A stretch of 39,197 nucleotides of DNA, from positions 1 through 39,197 of the forward strand of contig JAFGXN010000033.1 in assembly GCA_016936615.1 (NCBI GenBank), in the 5' to 3' direction. Shown in pieces: positions 1 through 7,444 of this stretch (its first letter is position 1; each line of letters starts with the position of its first letter). The translations under genes were made by a program, and so were the position numbers. Under the pieces are notes generated by a model. The model was not told the DNA's origin. It did no database searches and was given only the letters and a program-made list of their open reading frames with translations. Source of the DNA: Spirochaetales bacterium. GTDB lineage: Bacteria > Spirochaetota > Spirochaetia > JAFGXN01.

Positions 1-365
1 AAAAATTAAAACCATCAAGCTGCTTCCCCCAATTATAAATAATGTCGCCAGAAAAGTCTCAGCAAGAACCCCAGCCAGAATTGAAAAAAAAATCGATACA
101 AGGATCATCGAGAAAATTGCAAACTTAAATCGCCCCAAATCACAAACCATGGTGATTTTTGAACCTTTTCCTGTATGAGAAACAGAAAATCTAATACGAT
201 AAATCCACTGAAACTTGTCAAAATTAAGAAAAGACGACTTAATCAACAAATCTATCTGATTATCCGACTTGTAAAATCAATAACAAGACCTTTCAATAAA
301 ACTTGAATAGTAGAAAAGAATCCATCCACATCCATTCTATAATCGACATCCCGCTCATGCTTCAT
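1..365 (-). pseudogene. Membrane protein gene, frameshifted and cut by the window edge
   Basis: A start ATG at 365-363 has a strong Shine-Dalgarno (GAGGG, about 5 bases upstream), but its frame stops at 252-254 after 37 codons. The -1 frame is open from about base 278 to base 1, with no good start of its own, and reads like a real protein: a soluble stretch containing FLNFDKFQWIYRIRFSV and then two hydrophobic segments. Restoring one T in the run of four at 273-276 (minus strand) joins the two parts as LVID-FYKSDNQIDLLIKSS. I therefore read this as one gene with a one-base deletion, encoding a small membrane protein of unknown function whose C-terminus lies outside the window. It starts 21 bases after the stop of the lipoprotein gene upstream, so they are probably cotranscribed. 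A sequencing error in the short homopolymer is the main alternative. Confidence 0.6.
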
Positions 366-386
366 ACTAACCCTCAATAGTTAACC

Positions 387-1511
387 TCAATTCTTGTTAT
401 CGTTTTTCTTTATTTCTTTTGAAATCATTCTGACAACTGAATTGCTATCAATTAATACACTAGATCCAAAATTAAAATCAGAAGTATCTGTGTTTTCTTC
501 AAGAAAAACATAATCTATATAATCAAACACTACAAATTTCTTACCACCAGTAATCTTAAAATGCAACTCTTCAACTATTTCATCAAAATTATTTTCATTA
601 CACTTTAAATAGACTTGCAAACCTAAGCTATTTGAAAACAACACATCACTATAAACTACAAGCGACAACTCAAAATCATCAAAAATCTCATAATTACCAT
701 ACATTAGATTCATAAAGCTAAGAAGATCCATATCGCTAGTTATTTCTTTATAAAAATCGACCTCTTTAATTTTTGAGGCATACGAATTCATCAACCTGTA
801 ATTTTCCAAAAGAATATCTCTCTTCAAATAGTGATATGGGAATTTTATCATACGATAACAAATATCAAAAATGAAATACGCCTCTTCTATTCGTTGATCA
901 TCAATTGCAGATGAAAAAAGATCCATCCACTGCTTAATATTTTTACCATCTTTCAAGTAAGCAGCCACCACAACATTTCGTATAACAAACTCACTATCCG
1001 ATGTAAGATGAAAAAGAATATAATCAATATTATCATCAAAAGAACAACTTAGAAAAACACCGACATCTCCTTTTGCGAATAAATTATCCAAAATAAAAAG
1101 AGAATCAACTCCACTAAGTGGAGAATCCAAATAATCAAACTTATTATCTAGAACCTTAAAAGCATATTCAAATTTTATCTCAACCCCAGGAATACTTACA
1201 GTTGATGTTATAGTATTAGAAAAAAATCTTCGCAGATCTCTAATCTCTCCGTTTTTTGAATCCTCAATAAAAGAATATATATCATCCAAAAAGCTTAAAT
1301 CCTCTTCAGAAATTTCATCGATACATTCTTTTCCATTTTTCCCATAAAACTCAGAATCTGCAATCTGTTTATACTTATCATCATCCACAACCAGCGGATA
1401 CCCGCTCACTGGTCGCTCAAAAACTGTTGACCGGTTATAATCTACAGGTTTTAGATCTGTGCAACATAAAACAAAAAAGATGCAGAATAGAGTGATAATA
1501 GCTTTTCTCAC
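387..1511 (-). CDS. Putative lipoprotein of unknown function
   Basis: I do not recognise this 374-residue protein. The longest frame begins at 1523, but that ATG is part of the ribosome-binding site: GGAGG is followed by TTTTT and then GTG at 1511, so the start is the GTG. The N-terminus then reads M-R-K followed by a hydrophobic stretch ending in VLCC, a relaxed spirochaete-style lipobox with the lipidated Cys at 16 or 17. The rest is acidic, rich in Asp, Phe, Ser and Tyr, has no further membrane segment, and shows no motif I can name. It is probably anchored in the inner or outer membrane facing the periplasm. It sits in an AT-rich group of unknown minus-strand genes and directly precedes the frameshifted membrane-protein gene. 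Confidence 0.75.
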   Translation of the reverse strand: MRKAIITLFCIFFVLCCTDLKPVDYNRSTVFERPVSGYPLVVDDDKYKQIADSEFYGKNGKECIDEISEEDLSFLDDIYSFIEDSKNGEIRDLRRFFSNTITSTVSIPGVEIKFEYAFKVLDNKFDYLDSPLSGVDSLFILDNLFAKGDVGVFLSCSFDDNIDYILFHLTSDSEFVIRNVVVAAYLKDGKNIKQWMDLFSSAIDDQRIEEAYFIFDICYRMIKFPYHYLKRDILLENYRLMNSYASKIKEVDFYKEITSDMDLLSFMNLMYGNYEIFDDFELSLVVYSDVLFSNSLGLQVYLKCNENNFDEIVEELHFKITGGKKFVVFDYIDYVFLEENTDTSDFNFGSSVLIDSNSVVRMISKEIKKNDNKN

Positions 1512-1598
1512 AAAAACCTCCATATAAAGAACAGAATAAACTATCTTTTAAATTTTGTCTAATAAAACGCTAATATTTAGTCTATCTTCTTTTTATGA

Positions 1599-1623
1599 TA
1601 TTCTTGCCCACATGACAAGAATA
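1599..1623. repeat. Short inverted repeat in the 1512-1719 intergenic gap
   Basis: TATTCTTG at 1599-1606 and CAAGAATA at 1616-1623 form an 8-bp stem with a 9-base loop. No T-tract follows on either strand, so it is not a convincing terminator for the membrane-protein gene that ends at 1720. It lies between two genes read on the minus strand. The surrounding 208-base gap otherwise shows only short, unsupported reading frames. Confidence 0.4.
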
Positions 1624-1719
1624 AAGAAAAGCTATAAACAACAAATAGAAAATCATGATATACCAAAAATCAGCAAGAACCAAGAAAATTTGTCACAATT
1701 AAATCAATTATTCTAAAGA

Positions 1720-2379
1720 TTATTCCTTGTCACAAACATTTTTACTAGTTTCTGGAAGGGCCGCATCTCGGCGATGATAAAATAAAGAGTGCCCCCATAG
1801 AATTATTTTATTTAACCCAAAAAAAATGGCACAAATAAACCAACAAAGAACAGGATGATAGAAAAAAATAAAAATTACAGAGTTAAATTTCGAGAATAAT
1901 ACATACTTTGATTTTGTAGAATTCCAAAAGTCATCCGAAAATTCATCTTTAGCTAGAAGATCTCCAGTCACTGAATATGTATACTTTTTACTAAACCTTC
2001 TAGATAGAACAACAATATTATTATCACTTAAATAGACTTTAGAAGTTCCTCCATCAGTGATAATATTAAAACCATATTTAAACTCCATATTATTATCATA
2101 AACCTGAATTCTTCCAAACATTTTTGATGCAACAAAATAATTAGAACCACTATCAAGAGCAGATCCTCTGTAAATAGGAACCTCATAACTATCTGGGAAT
2201 TTATAAATCCCAGACACAGAAAAAAATGAAAAAATGAACATTGAACAAGCAAATAAAATTACAAGATTATTTAAAAAATACAAAGGCATAAACACCAAAC
2301 TAATTTTCTTATAATCTGAATAAGTAAAACAAAAAGTAACCAAAATTACAATAAATAAAATAACTAATAATATATTCAC
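1720..2379 (-). CDS. Unknown membrane protein with three predicted transmembrane segments
   Basis: 219 residues, not recognised. It starts at a GTG (2379) preceded by GGGGGA with about 8 bases of spacing. Residues 1-19 and about 30-57 are strongly hydrophobic. They are followed by a soluble domain of about 100 residues (roughly 60-165) rich in Tyr, Ser and Asp that reads like short beta strands (YFVASKMFGRIQVYDNN, IVVLSRRF), then a third hydrophobic segment at about 165-190 and a basic tail (HRRDAALPETS). The middle domain is probably periplasmic; repeated strand-turn units such as VYDNNMEF and TYSVTGDLL resemble single blades of beta-propeller proteins, but this is weak. It lies 37 bases downstream of the leucine-rich-repeat gene, in the same direction. 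Confidence 0.7.
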   Translation of the reverse strand: MNILLVILFIVILVTFCFTYSDYKKISLVFMPLYFLNNLVILFACSMFIFSFFSVSGIYKFPDSYEVPIYRGSALDSGSNYFVASKMFGRIQVYDNNMEFKYGFNIITDGGTSKVYLSDNNIVVLSRRFSKKYTYSVTGDLLAKDEFSDDFWNSTKSKYVLFSKFNSVIFIFFYHPVLCWFICAIFFGLNKIILWGHSLFYHRRDAALPETSKNVCDKE

Positions 2380-2392
2380 AATTCAAATCCCC

Positions 2393-2427
2393 CGAGAGCT
2401 AACGTTCAAAAATCCTTCAAACTCTCG
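2393..2427. repeat. Inverted repeat across the end of the LRR gene
   Basis: CGAGAG at 2393-2398 and CTCTCG at 2422-2427 are perfect inverted copies separated by 23 bases. The stop codon of the leucine-rich-repeat gene (2417-2419) lies inside, and the 3' arm on the minus strand is next to the GGGGGA ribosome-binding site of the following gene. Pairing would place a hairpin just before that start, which could couple or dampen its translation. There is no T-tract, so it is not an ordinary terminator. Confidence 0.35.
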
Positions 2428-3442
2428 CAAAATACGGCAAATGCAAAAACCTCACAAACTCAACCTTTTTAACAATTATTCCAAAAGTATCATCGTAAAA
2501 CAAATTATTAATGAAAAAAAGTTGATTTTGGCTAACAAAAATCAAACAAAAAGGCTTGTTATTAAAGACATTAAGAGAATTTAAAGAATAGCAAGGCGAA
2601 ATATCAAGAGATTGAAGCATAGTACTACTGCACTCAATTTCAACCAAATTTACATTACTTGATAAATCCAGCGCCTCAATCGGATTATGAGAGCAGGAAA
2701 GACGACGTAGCTTTTTATTAGCCGACAAATCAATTCTTTTCAGATGATTCTTTTCAGCCACTAAATACTCCAAGTTAACAAGAGAATCTAGAGATATTTC
2801 TTCAATTTTATTATTATAAAAAAGAAAATCCTTCAAGAACAAAGAATTTTTTACCTCTAATCTAATAATTTTATTGGAAGAACAATTAACTCTCACCAAC
2901 TTAGAATTATCAGTAAGAACTAAAGACTCTAATCGATTTAAATAGCAATCAAGAATCTCCAGAGAAATATTCTCCTGCAGATTTAGAACTTTCAATTGGT
3001 TTTCCTCACAAAATAAAATCCTGAGTTGGCTCAAATTATTAACCTTTAAATCAACCAACCGATTAGAATAACAGTGCAAAATCTCAAGCATTACATTATT
3101 TGATAAATCTAGCGAAGTTAATGAATTATAAGAACAATACAACTCTTTCAATTTTAAATTGTTTGATAAATCCAAAGACTCAAGTTGATTTCCTGAACAT
3201 TCTAAAATCTCTAAATCAGTAAAAAATTCAATCCCATCCAGAGATCTGATATTCAAGCCTCTAAGATCTAACTCTTTAATTTCTGTGAGGTCGTTTGACG
3301 AAATTTCAGAATTTCCAACACCTAGAATAATTCGAATTTTTTCCTCAAATAATGAATCTTTGAACTTTACTGCCTGAACATTTTCGACCGCAAACGTATT
3401 GAAACTACAAAAGCAACATATCAAAAATAATAATCTCTTCAT
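2417..3442 (-). CDS. Exported leucine-rich-repeat protein
   Basis: 341 residues. The longest frame begins at 3463, but ATG at 3442 has GGAG with 5 bases of spacing and is followed directly by a signal peptide (MKRLLFLICCFCSFNTFA, likely cut after Ala18), so I use it. After a starter unit (LDLRGLNIRSLDGIEFFTD) there are eleven consecutive units of exactly 21 residues of the form LxxLxCSxNxLxxLDLSxNxx, running from about residue 80 to 310 with no insertion. A poorly conserved tail follows (YDDTFGIIVKKVEFVRF). The Cys and Asn ladders are typical of bacterial LRR proteins used for protein binding. No membrane anchor or sorting signal is visible, so the product is probably periplasmic, surface-associated or secreted. 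An extended -10 box lies about 120 bases upstream. Confidence 0.85.
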   Translation of the reverse strand: MKRLLFLICCFCSFNTFAVENVQAVKFKDSLFEEKIRIILGVGNSEISSNDLTEIKELDLRGLNIRSLDGIEFFTDLEILECSGNQLESLDLSNNLKLKELYCSYNSLTSLDLSNNVMLEILHCYSNRLVDLKVNNLSQLRILFCEENQLKVLNLQENISLEILDCYLNRLESLVLTDNSKLVRVNCSSNKIIRLEVKNSLFLKDFLFYNNKIEEISLDSLVNLEYLVAEKNHLKRIDLSANKKLRRLSCSHNPIEALDLSSNVNLVEIECSSTMLQSLDISPCYSLNSLNVFNNKPFCLIFVSQNQLFFINNLFYDDTFGIIVKKVEFVRFLHLPYFARV

Positions 3443-3491
3443 TTTAACTCCAACACACCACACTACAATTTTCCCCTAACAAAATCCCAAT

Positions 3492-3632
3492 TTATAACCA
3501 GTGGGCAACATACAGAAGATACTCGCCATTCCTAAGCCCCCACGCCTTGATCCTGCTTATTATAGCATTAAATTTCAATTTTTTGAACAAGTTTATTTTT
3601 CCACCTAAAAAAATAAATTGAGGTAAATTCAC
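3492..3632 (-). CDS. Possible small ORF of 46 codons or gene remnant
   Basis: An open frame on the minus strand runs from an in-frame TAG near 3680 to TAA at 3492-3494. GTG at 3632 is a possible start, without a clear ribosome-binding site. The predicted peptide begins MNLPQFIFLGGKINLF and ends AWGLRNGEYLLYVAHWL, that is, a hydrophobic start, a lysine-rich middle and an aromatic C-terminus. The second half is encoded by DNA noticeably richer in G+C than its surroundings, with codon choices (GGC, GCG, CTG, GCC) unlike the adjacent genes. This suggests either a short conserved gene, the 3' end of a decayed gene, or a non-coding element that happens to be open. The -10 box for the LRR gene lies inside it. 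Function unknown. Confidence 0.3.
   Translation of the reverse strand: MNLPQFIFLGGKINLFKKLKFNAIISRIKAWGLRNGEYLLYVAHWL
3559..3567 (-). promoter_or_regulatory. Extended -10 promoter element upstream of the LRR gene
   Basis: Read on the minus strand this is TGCTATAAT, a perfect extended -10 hexamer. The best -35 candidate (TTCAAA, 18 bases upstream) is weak, as is common for extended -10 promoters. Transcription would start near 3552 and give a leader of about 110 bases before the ATG at 3442. Confidence 0.5.
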
Positions 3633-3752
3633 TCTGTAACTGATTGATAAATATACAAATATAAGAAATAATAAAATAACATTTTCCTAGATTTTGCACA
3701 CAAAATTTAGCAGATTTGTAAAGACTATCACTAGAGCTAACACTGAGGAACT

Positions 3753-4934
3753 ATGAAAAAAAGAACAGGACTACTACAAATACTACAAAGCAAATGGCAT
3801 ATTTGTCATGCGAGTAAGAAAAAAAATAAAATTCATTTTACATTTATCGCCCATCCGCGAACACTTGATGATGTATTTGTTGCGATACCTGTCCTGAAGA
3901 TTTTTCCTGAAAATATAACAAAGAAAATATTAAAAAAAACATGGCCTCTTCTCACATCCACCATGGAGACAGAATTGCAGACACCTGATGGGGCTAAGAT
4001 TAATGGACGTTTTATTACTATCCCTGCGACACCAGATATGCTTTTTCGCGATTTGAGATATGCAAGAGCACAGATAAATGATGCTGTAACCTTGAGCAAG
4101 AATATTGGCGCAAATGTAGTTGGTCTTGGGGCGCTACTTCCTCCGGTTGTAGGTGGTGGACGTTTCATAAAAAAAGACGATGAGATCAATGTGACGACGG
4201 GGTATTCGCTAAGTACTCACATTGTGATGAAAAATATTGAATACCTTGCAAATATCCTCGATGTTAATTTATCAAATTCATCAATTGGAATTATCGGGGC
4301 TAACCAGAAAACTGCGCGATTTGTAGCCCTCGAGCTGAATCACAAGGTTAAGAATATCTATTTATATGATAGAATATGTAATATTAAAAAATTACAACAG
4401 ACAAATCCTAATTTTATAATGGAAAAAGATCAATCAAACGACAATGAAGATCCTGTCGTTATGAATTTTCCAGACAGGCTTGACGAGGTTGATATTATAT
4501 TAAACTTTACTAGCCACGCAGATTTGACTGTAACCTCAGAACATGTAAAACAGGGATGCATCATTATTGACGACACTCAGCCCCACGGGATTAGCAAAGA
4601 ACTTGCAAACCAGAGACCTGATATTATTGTTGTCGATGGCGGACTAGCAACTCTGCCAGGATTTAATCCTCACTTTAATTTTGGACTCATGCGCAAAGAA
4701 GAGATGTGGGGCTGCCTTGGCGAGACAATTTTGCTATCATGGCTGCAACAGCACGGCTACAATCAGGAAGATGCAGACTACGAAAAAAATCCATCTGGTG
4801 CAGGAGCGCTAATTGCTATGGCTTTTGACCAGATGGGCTTCGAGATTGCACAACCCCGAAGCTTTAGCAAAATTCCCTTGGATGAAACATATATTCACAG
4901 AATAAAAAAAACTAGAAAACTTGTACTTTGCTAA
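3753..4934 (+). CDS. Acyl-ACP/acyl-CoA reductase-like dehydrogenase (AAR / COG5322 family)
   Basis: 393 residues, preceded by GAGGA. The order of motifs resembles cyanobacterial long-chain acyl-ACP reductase, the NADPH enzyme that makes fatty aldehydes. These are a substrate-domain block with DGAKINGRFITIP and MLFRDLRYARAQI (about 79-109), VVGLGALLPPVV (122-133), TTGYSLSTHIV (148-158), a Rossmann fold with GIIGANQKTARF (179-190), a DDTQPHG turn (273-279), VDGGLATLPG (294-303), and EMWGCLGETILLSW (317-330). In the last block Cys321 aligns with the acyl-accepting cysteine of AAR (FACFAEAMLLEF in Synechococcus, recalled). The nucleotide loop is degenerate: Thr replaces the third glycine. A roughly 50-residue N-terminal extension is present. 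Family members are often labelled predicted amino-acid or shikimate dehydrogenase. The substrate here is unproven, and no aldehyde decarbonylase or other partner is adjacent. Confidence 0.7.
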   Translation: MKKRTGLLQILQSKWHICHASKKKNKIHFTFIAHPRTLDDVFVAIPVLKIFPENITKKILKKTWPLLTSTMETELQTPDGAKINGRFITIPATPDMLFRDLRYARAQINDAVTLSKNIGANVVGLGALLPPVVGGGRFIKKDDEINVTTGYSLSTHIVMKNIEYLANILDVNLSNSSIGIIGANQKTARFVALELNHKVKNIYLYDRICNIKKLQQTNPNFIMEKDQSNDNEDPVVMNFPDRLDEVDIILNFTSHADLTVTSEHVKQGCIIIDDTQPHGISKELANQRPDIIVVDGGLATLPGFNPHFNFGLMRKEEMWGCLGETILLSWLQQHGYNQEDADYEKNPSGAGALIAMAFDQMGFEIAQPRSFSKIPLDETYIHRIKKTRKLVLC

Positions 4935-5112
4935 AGTATTGAATAGAAACATTAGTCAACAAGGGAAATGATTAGAAAATATACAACGAACAATTTATAA
5001 ATTTCATTTTGATATATAAATAAACCATTTCTTAATTTTAATAAATAACATTCAGCTACAAATATTTGATTTTTCTTTATTATCTTCGAGAATTATAGGC
5101 AGGAGAACTATT

Positions 5113-5871
5113 TTGAAAAGATTACTATTTGTTTTTATCAGCATTTTCTGTATAGGATCAGTATTTGGACAACTACGTTTTGTGGCAGCAGACAATGCAA
5201 AACCTTTGTTCTGGGTTGAAGACAGTGAATACAAAGGATTATATGCTGACGTCCTTTACGAAGTATTAAATAAAAAGCTTAAAATTCCCTACACAATCGA
5301 GGCTTTTCCATGGGAAAGAGCTCAGCAAATGGTTGAACATGGGGAAGCAGATGCAATGATTACTATAAATACTCCACAAAGACTTAATTATAGCAAAGCG
5401 AACCAGATTCCATTGTTAACATCTAAAATAAGTCTTTTCATAAAAAAAGGAAGAGATGATCTTTACTTTAACCTACTTTCCGTAAAATCCTACAAGGATT
5501 TAAAGCCTTATCAAATTATAGGTCTTATAGGTGACAGCAAACTAAAAGACTACCTTATTGAAGATGAATACAAAATTTACAGAGTAAACAATCATCTTTC
5601 AATACTTCAAATGCTATTTTCAGAAAGGGCTGATATATGGATACACTCAGTATCTGGAGCCCAGACAATTATAAAGCAATATGGTTATGAAGATAAAATA
5701 ATCAATGTTCCTATAACCCTTCAAATAGAAAACTTTCACCTATTAATCTCAAGGAAGTCAAAATACCTCTATATACTCACAGATTTCGATTTAGCACTCA
5801 AGGAAATTAAAGAAAGCGGCCTATTTGCAAGGATTTTAGAAAAATATGGAATTCCAGAAAATAGTTTATAG
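5113..5871 (+). CDS. Periplasmic solute-binding protein, family 3 type
   Basis: 252 residues starting at TTG, with AGGAGA 7 bases upstream. A signal peptide (MKRLLFVFISIFCIGSVFG) is followed by the family-3 pattern: a first strand with RFVAADNAKPLFWVE, then YKGLYADVLYEVL (domain 1), PWERAQQMVEHGEADAMI (about 77-94, the usual site of the helix-strand that lines the pocket), TPQRLNYSK, and a second lobe (YQIIGLIGDSKLKDYL, SERADIWIHSVSG). It lacks the lipobox that many spirochaete binding proteins carry. No permease or ATPase gene is adjacent, so it may feed a transporter encoded elsewhere or serve as a soluble sensor. The ligand is probably a small polar amino-acid-like molecule, as in the family, but this is not determinable here. 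A terminator follows at 5959-5999. Confidence 0.8.
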   Translation: MKRLLFVFISIFCIGSVFGQLRFVAADNAKPLFWVEDSEYKGLYADVLYEVLNKKLKIPYTIEAFPWERAQQMVEHGEADAMITINTPQRLNYSKANQIPLLTSKISLFIKKGRDDLYFNLLSVKSYKDLKPYQIIGLIGDSKLKDYLIEDEYKIYRVNNHLSILQMLFSERADIWIHSVSGAQTIIKQYGYEDKIINVPITLQIENFHLLISRKSKYLYILTDFDLALKEIKESGLFARILEKYGIPENSL

Positions 5872-5958
5872 GTGAACATATACAATAATCAACTAAACTC
5901 AAGTGTAGAATTAAATATTCGTCTATTATATTGTAAATATTACATGCAAAAGCAAAAA

Positions 5959-5999
5959 AAAAAGCAGATTCCATAACTTGATCATAGAATCTGCTTTTT
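5959..5999. terminator. Bidirectional intrinsic terminator
   Basis: AAAAAGCAGATTC (5959-5971) and GAATCTGCTTTTT (5987-5999) form a 13-bp stem with a 15-base loop. On the plus strand five T end the stem. On the minus strand the stem is followed by an uninterrupted run of about ten T (5954-5963). It sits between convergent genes and can end both the solute-binding-protein and esterase transcripts. Confidence 0.9.
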
Positions 6000-6027
6000 A
6001 CAACCTGATAGAATTATACTAAAAATG

Positions 6028-7314
6028 TTAATTTCTCTCTATGGCACTTTTAAAGGCATCTGCAATATCATCAATTAGCATTCGCGACTCAGGCTTAGCG
6101 CCTTCCACATCATCTCCTCCGATACTATCCATAAATCCGTGTGTCTGACCATTATATCTGATAAATCCTGTCTTAACACCAGAATCTGCGAGCCGATTTG
6201 CATACAACACATTCGAATAGATTAAAGGATCAAATTCACCACAAACAATAAGAGTTTCAGGCATGCCAGCGAGAGATTCAGCTAATAATGGTGACATATA
6301 CGGATTTTTGCAATTTTCAGGATCTCCCAAAATCCATAGATCACGACGAATCTTCGAACTATACATCCTGTGAACCATTCCCACGAGCAATTTACGATGA
6401 AAAAGCTGAGATGATTTTTTTAATTTAAAAAATGAGGTCTTCGCAAAATAATCTTTAGTAAAATTCTTCGACTCCATCGAACCAATAACAACAGCTGGAT
6501 AAATCAACCCTTGAAAAGAGATTTTTGGTCCCTGTTGATCTCGAGCCATCATAGCAACTGCAGTAGAGAGATGCCCCCCTGCACTATCCCCAACAGTTCC
6601 TATTATCTTGCTATCACCACCATACTTGCTAGCATTGGCTTCTGCCCAGATTAGAGCAGCATATGAATCCTCAAAAAAAACAGGAAAAGGATATTCTGGA
6701 CCCATACGATATTCGACAGAGATAACTAATGCATTTGCAGCTTCAGCCAGATAACGTGCAGGCTTATCAACGTTAGCAATAGATCCACTAGTCCAGCCTC
6801 CGCCGTGATAAAACATTATAACAGGAAGATTGTCTCCTTTTGGTCGATAGATGCGAATAGGAATAGTATCTGAACTCTCTTCTGTGTATAAAAAGGCTTT
6901 CTTCTCTGCAGAAAGACTCGCATAGCTATCCTTCCTAATTGCATACCACTGATTGTTCTCTTTTTTCACTGGAATAATTAAATCTATTTCCTCTATCTCT
7001 GTAGTTGTAATATCAGTAGCATTTTTAAAGCCAACCCCCATGCGACTATCAATTACCATCTCAAGCTCATTTGCTGGCTTCGGCATAGATGACATCTGTT
7101 TCAGAAATTTGTTTATACCAGTTACGATTCGCTGATCAATCACGCCACCAGGATTATTATTTATACCTTGTTCTTCCCTGTACTCTACTCCACTATTCAG
7201 ACCAATTGGATTAGCACCGCTAGAAGAGTCTTCAGAAACACAACCACAAATTATCAATAGAAAAAGAGCAATTAAAGTTGTAATTCCTATTGATTTTAAA
7301 AAACTTAATTTCAT
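6028..7314 (-). CDS. Lipoprotein esterase/lipase, hormone-sensitive-lipase (family IV) type
   Basis: 428 residues with an AGGAG ribosome-binding site. The signal peptide ends in IICGC, so Cys25 should be lipidated and the enzyme anchored in the periplasm or at the surface. Residues 26-150 form a linker and cap-like region. The alpha/beta-hydrolase domain then shows HGGGW (170-174, oxyanion hole), GDSAGG (242-247, nucleophile Ser244), CGEFDPL with Asp362 and GQTHGF with His392, so the full catalytic triad is present. Family members hydrolyse short- and medium-chain acyl esters or carboxylesters. The gene is alone. A -10 box (TATAAT on the minus strand, 7360-7355) lies about 40 bases upstream of the start, and the terminator at 5959-5999 ends it. 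The natural substrate is unknown. Confidence 0.9.
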   Translation of the reverse strand: MKLSFLKSIGITTLIALFLLIICGCVSEDSSSGANPIGLNSGVEYREEQGINNNPGGVIDQRIVTGINKFLKQMSSMPKPANELEMVIDSRMGVGFKNATDITTTEIEEIDLIIPVKKENNQWYAIRKDSYASLSAEKKAFLYTEESSDTIPIRIYRPKGDNLPVIMFYHGGGWTSGSIANVDKPARYLAEAANALVISVEYRMGPEYPFPVFFEDSYAALIWAEANASKYGGDSKIIGTVGDSAGGHLSTAVAMMARDQQGPKISFQGLIYPAVVIGSMESKNFTKDYFAKTSFFKLKKSSQLFHRKLLVGMVHRMYSSKIRRDLWILGDPENCKNPYMSPLLAESLAGMPETLIVCGEFDPLIYSNVLYANRLADSGVKTGFIRYNGQTHGFMDSIGGDDVEGAKPESRMLIDDIADAFKSAIERN

Positions 7315-7402
7315 TTCATTCTCCTTAATGTATAAGTTAAAGACCTAGAACATTATTATACACTAATACTTTAATAAAAGGATTTTTATTTTAAAGATAA
7401 AG

Positions 7403-7427
7403 AAAAAAATTAGCTTTATTCTGCTAA
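7403..7427 (-). terminator. Weak intrinsic terminator of the flagellar rod operon
   Basis: On the minus strand TTAGC (7427-7423), an 8-base loop and GCTAA (7414-7410) are followed by seven T (7409-7403). The stem is only 5 bp, but the position, just after the stop of the last flagellar gene and before the esterase promoter, fits a terminator. Confidence 0.5.
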
Positions 7428-7444
7428 ATAATTTAAAAAAGAGT

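Larger units (their letters stand above)
3443..3752. other. Divergent intergenic region with a possible small gene
   Basis: This 310-base gap separates the LRR gene (minus) from the reductase-like gene (plus). It contains a small minus-strand reading frame (3492-3632), an extended -10 element for the minus strand (3559-3567), and an AT-only inverted repeat, TTTATTTTT at 3592-3600 with AAAAATAAA at 3609-3617. About 3498-3560 is clearly richer in G+C than its flanks. A weak plus-strand promoter could be TTGCAC near 3694 with a poor -10 seventeen bases later. Confidence 0.6.

Noticed and set aside
1612-1716. A 34-codon plus-strand ORF between two minus-strand genes, and a 24-codon minus-strand ORF with a lipobox-like YSC in the same gap
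   Set aside because: Neither has a ribosome-binding site, both are Lys/Asn/Phe-rich as expected from AT-rich DNA, and they overlap each other.
3481-3570. attC-like recombination site (CCCTAACAAAAT followed by a G+C-rich imperfect dyad)
   Set aside because: No matching GTTRRRY partner at the right distance, no integrase and no second clear copy in the window.
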